Source: Cryomorphaceae bacterium (lineage in GTDB: Bacteria; Bacteroidota; Bacteroidia; Flavobacteriales; UBA7312). From it: DNA of 5,867 nt. Below the pieces are notes generated by a model. That model did no database searches. It had not been told where the DNA came from and saw only the letters and a program-made list of their open reading frames with translations. Position 1 is the first letter of the stretch; every line of letters starts with the position of its first letter. Location: the NCBI GenBank assembly GCA_018608925.1, contig JABAYQ010000091.1:1-5867 (forward strand), in the 5' to 3' direction. Positions 1 to 5,867 of the stretch are shown here, piece by piece. The position numbers and the translations under genes are program-made.

Positions 1-90
1 ATAGTTAACAAGGCAATAGACAGAGAATTGAAAAATCAATCAAATCTAGAAGTTGAAGAGTTAGTTAAGAGAGTGCTCAAGAATTTATAA
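1..90 (+). CDS. ruvA: RuvA, Holliday junction branch migration subunit (C-terminal 29 codons, 5' end outside window)
   Basis: Frame 1 is open from the first base to a TAA at 88-90 and encodes 29 residues ending VEELVKRVLKNL. This is the amphipathic helix pattern that closes RuvA domain III, whose usual ending is a 'sVEELIKxALKxL'-like helix. In the family, RuvA binds the four-way junction as a tetramer and domain III contacts the RuvB motor during branch migration in recombinational repair. Only this terminal helix is visible, so the DNA-binding domains cannot be checked. The call rests on the C-terminal pattern together with the position directly upstream of sprA, a neighbourhood I recall from other Bacteroidota. 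The gene ends normally with no sign of truncation. No hairpin terminator follows it, so read-through into sprA is possible. Another protein with a similar helical tail cannot be fully excluded. Confidence 0.8.
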   Translation: MVNKAIDRELKNQSNLEVEELVKRVLKNL

Positions 91-98
91 TATTTTTG
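91..98 (+). promoter_or_regulatory. Possible -7 element (TAnnTTTG) for sprA
   Basis: The bases TATTTTTG match the Bacteroidota sigma-A -7 consensus TAnnTTTG exactly and sit in the only spacer available to sprA. Transcription would begin near 105, leaving a leader of roughly 10 bases before the ATG at 116. No TTG stands at the expected -33 distance (around 69-71, inside the end of ruvA), and the region is T-rich, so a chance match is quite possible. Co-transcription from a promoter upstream of ruvA is the main alternative. Confidence 0.25.
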
Positions 99-115
99 CT
101 TGCTTTAAGATTTTC

Positions 116-187
116 ATGTTGTTGAGAAATACGCTTTTTTTATCTGTTTTTATTTGTTGCTTGGTTGGGACTAAATTCTCTTTTTCT
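116..187 (+). other. Predicted Sec signal peptide of SprA
   Basis: Residues 1-24 have a short n-region with one positive charge (Arg4), a hydrophobic core from about Thr6 to Gly18, and a c-region ending Phe-Ser-Phe-Ser before Gln25. Cleavage between Ser24 and Gln25 fits signal peptidase I, and a mature N-terminal Gln is common in Bacteroidota exported proteins. Cys14 and Cys15 lie in the core, but the residues before them (VFI) do not form a lipobox, so a lipoprotein is unlikely. The signal supports the ATG at 116 as the true start, because no in-frame ATG occurs between the ruvA stop and this codon. There is no strong Shine-Dalgarno sequence, only a weak AAGA at 107-110, which is normal for Bacteroidota. 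Confidence 0.8.
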
Positions 188-3100
188 CAGTCACTAAATG
201 ATACGTTGCCATATAGTTTTGACTCTCAACAACAATGGCAAAATCCTCTTGAAAACTCTAATAGTGGGTTATTCTTAAGCAACCCTTCTGTTTTAAGTCC
301 CCAAGTTGAATACGATTCCGAATCTGGAAATTATTTCATTAATCAGAATAATAAAAATTTCAGAATTTCGAACCCTTCTTATTTAACTTTTGACGAATAC
401 AACGATTATAATTCTGACCAGCAAAAACAAAGTTATTGGAAACAAAAAATTTCTAGTCCTTCCTTAAAAGACGAAAACACCTCTAAAGGGCCATTAAGTA
501 TTGATATAGGAGGAGAGGTCTTTGATAAGATATTTGGAAATAGTTCTGTAGATATTCGTCCACAAGGTTCTGCAGAACTAATATTTTCTGTTAAACATAA
601 CAATACTAAAAATCGAAGTATTCCTATTGACCAACAATCCACTACAAGTTTTGATTTCAAACAGAAAATTCAAATGAATGTAATTGGAAAAATTGGCGAT
701 AAACTTCAATTAAACACAAATTTTAATACCGAATCTACCTTTAATTTTGACAATAAAATAAAATTAGAATATGTTGGAGAGGAAGACGAAATAATTAAGA
801 AAATTGAATTAGGTAATGTAGGCCTTCCATTAAACGGAACATTAATAACTGGTTCTCAAAGTCTTTTGGGGGTTAAGACTCAATTGCAATTTGGTAGGGC
901 AACCGTTACTACTATATTTTCTAAGCAAGAGAGTAACTCGAAAGTGATTGATGTAGAGGGTGGTGCTCAGACTACAGAGTTTGATCTTTATGCAGATCAG
1001 TACGAAGCTAATAAACACTTTTTTCTAAGCCATTATTTTAAGGAACAATACGATCAAGCACTAGAGCAATTGCCTTATGTAAATTCTCCAGTAAATATTA
1101 CTAAAATAGAAGTTTGGGTAACCAATAGAACGGGAACGGTCGAAAATACCAGAAATATTTTGGCTTTTTTAGATTTAGCAGAAAGCCAACAAAACATATA
1201 TAATACCGACTTATTTTTTGCTAATCCTGGTTTTATTTATCCCGATAATCAAAACAATAATTTGTATGAGCAAATGTTGTCCGAAGGAGAATTGTTAAGA
1301 AACCTAAATCAACTTTCTAGTGTTATTACCCCAAGCTCTTACCCAGATTTTATTGGATCACAAGATTTTGAAAAAATAGAAAGAGCAAGATTGTTAAGCG
1401 CTTCGGAATATACCTTACACCCTCAATTAGGGTATATTTCTTTAAATAGCGTTATTGGTCCTGATGAGGTTTTAGCAGTAGCATATCAGTATACGATAGG
1501 AGGCCAGAGCTTCCAAGTAGGGGAGTTTACCTCTAATGGGCCTAGTGCACCGAACTCTCTTTATCTTAAATTATTGAAGAATATTAATTTTTCTCCTCGT
1601 CTTCCTAACTGGGATTTGATGATGAAAAATATTTATTCTTTAGGTGCATATAATTTGAGCCAAGACGAATTTTATTTAGACATTGTTTTTGAAAATACTA
1701 GAGACAATGGTGCTATTACCAATTATATTCCTGATGGAAATATTAACGGCCAACCTTTGATTAAGTTATTAGGATTAGATCAATTAAACTCCCAACAAGA
1801 AGCACGATCCGATGGTATTTTTGACTTTATTCCAGGCCTAACTATTATAAGCTCTAATGGGAGAATTATTTTTCCTGTTCGTGAGCCTTTTGGTCAAAAC
1901 TTAAGAGAACAGTTTACGGATACAGATATTGCCGACATTTATTCTTACGACATTCTTTATGACTCGACCTTGAATATTGCCCAGCAATTTCCAGAGTTTA
2001 ATAAATTCCGATTAAAGGGAACGTATCAGTCGGAATCAGGCTCAGAGATATATTTAGGTGTTTTATCGGTTGAAGAAGGTTCGGTTGTTGTTACCGCAGG
2101 AGGAGTAAGGCTAGAAGAAGGAACCGATTATACGGTTAATTATGGGATGGGAAAGGTTACAATAATTAACGATGGTATTTTGCTGTCTGGTACTCCTATT
2201 CGAATTGCCGTCGAAAGTAATTCGTTTGGCTTAACACGAAAAACACTTATTGGTACTCATGTAGATTATCGTGTTTCCGATGATTTTATGCTAGGAGGGA
2301 CTATTCTAAATTTAACAGAACGCCCCTATACTAAAAAGGTAAATACAGGTGAAGAGCCAATTTCAAATACTATTTGGGGTTTAGATGGTACTTATCGTAC
2401 TAAGTCAACTTTATTAACTAAAATCGTTGATAAAATCCCTTTTTTAGATACCAAAGAAGAATCTTCAGTTACTGCTACCGCTGAGTTTGCTCACCTTATA
2501 CCGGGTCACCAAAGAGCGGTAGGTAAAGAGGGGACGGCTTATATTGACGATTTTGAAGCAAGTAGTACTGGTATTGATATTAAAAACGCAGGATCTTGGT
2601 TTTTAGCAAGCATTCCTAATGATCCGGTATTGTTTCCAGAATCTCAATTGCCTAATCAGGCTCCTAGACTTGGAAATTTGGCTTCCGGTTTTAATAGAGG
2701 ACTTCTATCTTGGTATAGAATTGACCCTACTTTTTATAGAAATACATCTACTTCTCCAGCACATATTCAAAATGATTTAGTGCAACTTTCCAATCATACA
2801 GTGAGAGAGGTTTTAGAAAAAGAAGTTTTCCCAAATAAAGACCCTCAGTTTTCATCTCAGATTTCTAATATTCCGCTATTGAACATTAGGTTTAACCCTT
2901 TAAAAAGAGGACCTTATAATTTTGATGTAGATGCCATAAACAATAATGGAGAGCTTCTATTTCCTGAGTTGAGGTGGGGTGGGATTATGCGAAAAATTGA
3001 ATCTACCGATTTTGAAACTCAAAACATTGAGTTTTTAGAGTTTTGGGTAATGGATCCTTTTAATGCTGACTCTGAGAACCAAACTGGAGGAACTTTAATA

Positions 3101-4603
3101 CTAAACCTTGGTAATGTTTCTGAGGATGTTTTGAAAGATGGTTTCAAGAGTTTTGAAAACGGATTGCCAACGTCAACGGTTATAGAAAATATAGACACAA
3201 GCAGTAGTGTGTGGGGATATATGCCTTCCACATTTGCTTTAACCAATACGTTTGATGTTCAGGCTGAATCTAGATCTTTTCAAGATGTAGGTTACGATGG
3301 CTTAAGGGATATAGATGAAAGAGCATTTTTTGATAGTTCTTATGTTCAAAAAATTGTAGACAAGTTTGGTAATACAAGCCAGGCTTACCTAAATGCTTTT
3401 CAAGATCCTGCTGGAGATAATTTCCAATATTTTTTAGGAGAAAATTTAGATGTTCAGCAAACGTCCATATTAGATAGGTATGAATACTTCTCAGGTATTG
3501 ATGGTAACTCAGCATTACCAAATCCTACTACCACATCTTCTACTTCTATCCCAAACACAGAAGATATAAACTTTGATAATACTCTGAATGAATCAGAAAG
3601 TTATTTCCAGTACGAAATTCCAATTTTTCCTGGGATGGAAGTTGGAGAAAGTTTTATTTCAGATATCCAAGAATCGGATATAACTACAGTAGACGGAAGT
3701 ACTAAAACTATTAAATGGTATCAATTTAAAGTGCCAGTTCAGCAACCATCTAAAACGATTGGTTCCATTAGAGATTTTAAATCTATTCGATTTATTCGAA
3801 TGATAATGAAGGACTTCGAAGAGCCAGTGACCTTAAGAATGGCAAGTTTAGAATTAGTAAGGGGAGAGTGGAGAAGATATAATTTTGACCTTTCTACTGA
3901 AGGAGAATACGTTCCTAATGACAATGAAAATAACACCATTTTTGATGTTTCAGTAGTTAATATTGAAGAAAACGGAGAACGTACTCCTGTTCCTTATGTT
4001 CTGCCGCCAGGAATTGAACAAGAGATAGACAATACTACAACCTCAATAAGAAGGCAAAACGAACAATCTTTGGTGTTAAAAGTCTGTGATTTAGAGGATG
4101 GGGATTCTAGAGCAGCGTATAAGTCGTTTAATAACGATTTCCGTACTTATAAAAGGCTTAAGATGTATGTGCATGCCGAAGCTTCAGGAGTAGATGAGAG
4201 CTTATTGAATGACAATGATTTACATCTTTTCATAAGATTAGGTACTGACTTTAATAATAATTTTTACGAATATTCTATTCCTTTGAAGCTAACTGCATGG
4301 GGCGCCTCTAAGCTAGATGACGAAATTATTTGGCCAATCGATAACGAAATAGATATTGCATTCGAAATACTTCAAGATGTTAAGAAATTAAGAAATAAGG
4401 CAGTACGAGACGGACTTCTAGAAAATTCTAGCGAAATCTATAAGAGTTATTTGGGTGAGAGTATTGTAAGTGTGGTTGGTAATCCCAACCTTAGTCAGGT
4501 TAAAACTATTATGCTTGGGGTTAGAAATCCGAAAAAGGGAAGTAACGATCAAAGTAACTTTGCTGATGATGGATTGTCAAAATGTGGAGAGATCACCTTG
4601 TGA
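116..4603 (+). CDS. sprA: SprA, T9SS outer-membrane translocon / gliding motility protein (N-terminal 1495 codons; frame broken at 3' end)
   Basis: SprA forms the very large outer-membrane beta-barrel through which type IX substrates cross the outer membrane. In Flavobacterium johnsoniae it is a 36-strand barrel that associates with PorV and a plug protein; the Porphyromonas gingivalis homologue is Sov. Family-like blocks occur in order: a GPLSIDIGGE start of the first barrel part (residues 125-134); ELGNVGLPL and GSQSLLGVKTQLQFG (231-260); KIEVWVTNRTG (330-340); a DGNINGQP to GRIIFPVREPFG region (540-593); KEGTAYIDDFEASSTGIDI (804-822), the most recognisable signature; DVGYDGLRDIDE (1057-1068); a segment from Ile1224 to Tyr1255 ending VRGEWRRY; VCDLEDGDSRA (Cys1324); and CGEI (1490-1493). 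Known members have about 2300-2500 residues, so 1495 is far too short. The final Thr-Leu-stop is not native: the protein continues in frame 0 from about 4626. Translated as written, the product would lack much of its barrel and should not assemble. The identification is secure; whether the allele works is open. Confidence 0.96.
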   Translation: MLLRNTLFLSVFICCLVGTKFSFSQSLNDTLPYSFDSQQQWQNPLENSNSGLFLSNPSVLSPQVEYDSESGNYFINQNNKNFRISNPSYLTFDEYNDYNSDQQKQSYWKQKISSPSLKDENTSKGPLSIDIGGEVFDKIFGNSSVDIRPQGSAELIFSVKHNNTKNRSIPIDQQSTTSFDFKQKIQMNVIGKIGDKLQLNTNFNTESTFNFDNKIKLEYVGEEDEIIKKIELGNVGLPLNGTLITGSQSLLGVKTQLQFGRATVTTIFSKQESNSKVIDVEGGAQTTEFDLYADQYEANKHFFLSHYFKEQYDQALEQLPYVNSPVNITKIEVWVTNRTGTVENTRNILAFLDLAESQQNIYNTDLFFANPGFIYPDNQNNNLYEQMLSEGELLRNLNQLSSVITPSSYPDFIGSQDFEKIERARLLSASEYTLHPQLGYISLNSVIGPDEVLAVAYQYTIGGQSFQVGEFTSNGPSAPNSLYLKLLKNINFSPRLPNWDLMMKNIYSLGAYNLSQDEFYLDIVFENTRDNGAITNYIPDGNINGQPLIKLLGLDQLNSQQEARSDGIFDFIPGLTIISSNGRIIFPVREPFGQNLREQFTDTDIADIYSYDILYDSTLNIAQQFPEFNKFRLKGTYQSESGSEIYLGVLSVEEGSVVVTAGGVRLEEGTDYTVNYGMGKVTIINDGILLSGTPIRIAVESNSFGLTRKTLIGTHVDYRVSDDFMLGGTILNLTERPYTKKVNTGEEPISNTIWGLDGTYRTKSTLLTKIVDKIPFLDTKEESSVTATAEFAHLIPGHQRAVGKEGTAYIDDFEASSTGIDIKNAGSWFLASIPNDPVLFPESQLPNQAPRLGNLASGFNRGLLSWYRIDPTFYRNTSTSPAHIQNDLVQLSNHTVREVLEKEVFPNKDPQFSSQISNIPLLNIRFNPLKRGPYNFDVDAINNNGELLFPELRWGGIMRKIESTDFETQNIEFLEFWVMDPFNADSENQTGGTLILNLGNVSEDVLKDGFKSFENGLPTSTVIENIDTSSSVWGYMPSTFALTNTFDVQAESRSFQDVGYDGLRDIDERAFFDSSYVQKIVDKFGNTSQAYLNAFQDPAGDNFQYFLGENLDVQQTSILDRYEYFSGIDGNSALPNPTTTSSTSIPNTEDINFDNTLNESESYFQYEIPIFPGMEVGESFISDIQESDITTVDGSTKTIKWYQFKVPVQQPSKTIGSIRDFKSIRFIRMIMKDFEEPVTLRMASLELVRGEWRRYNFDLSTEGEYVPNDNENNTIFDVSVVNIEENGERTPVPYVLPPGIEQEIDNTTTSIRRQNEQSLVLKVCDLEDGDSRAAYKSFNNDFRTYKRLKMYVHAEASGVDESLLNDNDLHLFIRLGTDFNNNFYEYSIPLKLTAWGASKLDDEIIWPIDNEIDIAFEILQDVKKLRNKAVRDGLLENSSEIYKSYLGESIVSVVGNPNLSQVKTIMLGVRNPKKGSNDQSNFADDGLSKCGEITL

Positions 4604-4620
4604 ACTTACACATCATTGAC
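4576..4620. repeat. Imperfect palindrome spanning the sprA lesion
   Basis: The outer arms are 4576-4586 (GTCAA-A-ATGTG) and 4609-4620 (CACAT-CA-TTGAC). They pair as 5 + 5 base pairs around a 1-versus-2-base internal loop. Between them, TCAC at 4593-4596 pairs with GTGA at 4600-4603 around a CTT loop, flanked by G4591-C4605 and A4590-T4606 with one A-A mismatch. The whole 45 bases could therefore fold as a broken hairpin centred on the disrupted codons. It lies inside a coding region and has no T-run after it, so it is not a terminator. Short pairings like these can occur by chance in A/T-rich DNA. Confidence 0.45.
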
Positions 4621-4625
4621 CATTC
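4595..4625 (+). other. Damaged junction in sprA: about 23 net bases missing, reading frame lost
   Basis: Upstream, frame 2 reads Cys-Gly-Glu-Ile (codons to 4594). Downstream, frame 0 reads Asn-Ala-Arg-Ile-Asn-Ala-Arg-Leu-Ala-Asp-Phe from 4626. From memory of the family, about 18 residues resembling WVNELRL..FD..GGWAA should lie between (54 bases), but only 31 bases are present. A net loss of 23 also explains the phase change. Remnants seem to survive: GTGAAC at 4600-4605 (Val-Asn), TTA at 4606-4608 (Leu), and ACATCATTGAC at 4610-4620 (Thr-Ser-[Phe]-Asp with one T lost). This looks like several small losses rather than one clean deletion. Frame 2 stops at 4601-4603 and frame 0 is closed until 4619, so at least two phase changes would be needed to read through. 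Confidence 0.8.
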
Positions 4626-5867
4626 AACGCAAGAATTAATGCAAGGTTAGCTGATTTTGCCAATGTGAATTTTTCTGGTAGTATGAGTACAGTTGGTTTT
4701 GGAAGTATTGATCAATCATTGAACAATCGCCAGAAATACGATGCATACCAATACGATGCCTCTTCCACCTTTGCATTGGGTGATTTCTTTTCTGAAAAAG
4801 CAAATCTAAAGATTCCTTTATACATCGGAATGTCCGAAGCAATACAAAACCCTCAGTACAATCCTTTAGACCCAGATATAACATTAAAAGAGTCTCTAAA
4901 CGAATTGCCAACACAGGAAGATAGAGATACTTTAAAGTCTATTGTTCAAGATTTCACAAAAAGAAAATCTATAAACTTTACCAATGTAAGGAAGGCTCAA
5001 TCTAGCGATAAGTCCAAAAAAGCAAGGATATACGATGTAGAAAACTTCTCTTTGACCTATTCCAGAAATGAGTTGACTTCTAGAAACATTAGTTTAAAAG
5101 AAAGAACAACCATAGACACAAGAGCTGGATTGACCTATAATTTTTCGTCTGCTCCAAAAAACATAAAGCCTTTTTCTAAAGTCAAGTTGTTTAAGAATAA
5201 GTACTTCAGATTGCTTAGAGATTTTAACTTTTACACAAGACCAAAGTCTATTTCCTTTCAAACTGATTTAAACAGGTACTATAATAAAACACAATTTAGA
5301 AATATAAATTCTAATTTTGTTTTAGATCCTTCTTACTCTAAAGGCTTTTTATGGAATAGGAATTATAGCGTTAAATACGATTTGACTCGAACACTAAAAA
5401 CAGAGTTTAAAGTTAGAAACTCTGCAAGTATAGATGAGCCTTACGGGGAGATTTCAAAATTGGATCCTTTTTATCAAGAAAAAAGAGATACTATCTGGAA
5501 TAACCTAATCAACTTTGGAAGACCTACTATTTATCATCACGATATTAATGTAAGTTATAATGTGCCGATTAATAAATTTCCTCTTACTAATTGGATTAGT
5601 CTAACTACTAAATACTCTGCTTCCTTTGATTGGATTGCAGCACCTGTTGCTATTCAGAGATTTGGAAATACTATACAGAACAATAACTCTAAGCAAATTA
5701 ACTCGACTTTTAATTTGACTCAACTTTATAAAAAAGTACCTTATTTAAACAAAGTAAATAAAAAGCTAAACTCTCAAAATCGACCAGGCAGAAATGGATC
5801 AAGAAATGCTATTATTTTGCCTCCAGATCAGGATACAGTAAGATTAAGTTTTAAAGACTATTTAGAC
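4620..5867 (+). CDS. sprA: SprA continuation, barrel segment in shifted frame (no start codon; runs off window)
   Basis: Frame 0 is open for 416 codons from just after the TGA at 4617-4619 to the window edge. Its protein continues SprA directly: NARINARLADFANVNFSGSM at the beginning, a Tyr-Asp-Val-Glu-Asn-Phe-Ser-Leu-Thr-Tyr-Ser strand near 5030-5065, and GRPTIYHHDINVSYNVPINK from 5517 leading to Phe-Asp-Trp-Ile-Ala-Ala-Pro at 5625-5645, a block typical of the family's C-terminal barrel. Alternating polar and hydrophobic strands with Asn/Thr/Tyr-rich turns fit outer-membrane beta structure. The first in-frame ATG is at 4683; restarting there would give a product with no signal peptide, so this is not a separate gene. 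With the missing block restored, the visible SprA is about 1925 residues, leaving some 400-500 beyond the window. There are no further stops, which suggests the rest was under coding selection until recently or still is. Confidence 0.9.

Noticed and set aside
433..660. 75-codon open frame on the minus strand
   Set aside because: It lies antisense to the conserved N-terminal region of sprA and has no recognisable motif, so it is a shadow frame.
3019..3246. 75-codon open frame on the minus strand
   Set aside because: It is antisense to well-supported SprA coding sequence and shows no domain or signal of its own.
3270..3521. 83-codon open frame inside sprA in another frame
   Set aside because: It overlaps SprA across the DVGYDGLRDIDE region. 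The overlapping SprA frame is family-like and the alternative translation is not.
3521..3550. Ser/Thr-rich run (residues 1137-1145) as a possible glycosylation tract or low-complexity repeat
   Set aside because: It is only nine residues, is not repeated, and fits a surface loop of SprA; nothing in the sequence supports a special role.
3739..3939. 66-codon open frame on the minus strand
   Set aside because: It is antisense to the conserved SprA segment ending VRGEWRRY and has no independent support.
4590..4625. Programmed ribosomal frameshift joining the two SprA parts
   Set aside because: There is no slippery heptamer, and frame 2 ends before frame 0 opens, so a single shift cannot join them. 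The conserved block itself is missing about 23 bases, which recoding cannot restore.
4595..4625. Insertion sequence or intein scar as the cause of the break
   Set aside because: There is no inserted sequence, target-site duplication or terminal inverted repeat of a mobile element. The site is shorter than expected, not longer.
4636..4914. 92-codon open frame on the + strand with an ATG at 4636
   Set aside because: It overlaps the SprA continuation in another frame. Its translation resembles nothing I know, while frame 0 over the same bases gives clear SprA sequence.

Overview
The window is a low-GC (by eye about one third G+C), densely coding stretch of a Bacteroidota chromosome, most likely from Flavobacteriia or a close relative. 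It carries two genes on the + strand: the last 29 codons of ruvA (Holliday junction helicase subunit) and, 25 bases later, sprA. SprA is the giant outer-membrane translocon protein of the type IX secretion system (T9SS), also needed for gliding motility. T9SS is confined to the Fibrobacterota-Chlorobiota-Bacteroidota group, so sprA fixes the lineage. ruvA next to sprA is an arrangement I recall from other Bacteroidota.

Layout: 1-90 ruvA 3' end; 91-115 short spacer with one match to the Bacteroidota -7 promoter element; 116-4603 the first 1495 codons of sprA, with a signal peptide and the family's conserved blocks in order; 4595-4625 a damaged junction; 4620-5867 the continuation of the same protein in another frame, open to the window edge. 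There is no gene-free stretch over 300 bases and no tRNA, rRNA, CRISPR array or insertion sequence.

The main anomaly is the junction. Frame 2 (codons starting at positions equal to 2 modulo 3) ends at a TGA at 4601-4603, just after the Cys-Gly-Glu-Ile block. Frame 0 resumes clear SprA sequence from about 4626 but is closed by a TGA at 4617-4619. The two frames do not overlap, so one slip or one miscalled base cannot join them. Compared with my memory of the family (a conserved block resembling WVNELRL..FD..GGWAA), about 23 net bases are missing, while fragments of that block remain. The lesion also lies in an imperfect palindrome. It is either an assembly or amplification artefact, or a real loss-of-function mutation in the secretion channel. 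I cannot decide between these from the sequence.

I see no undescribed system here. The window is essentially one well-known giant gene with a peculiar break.
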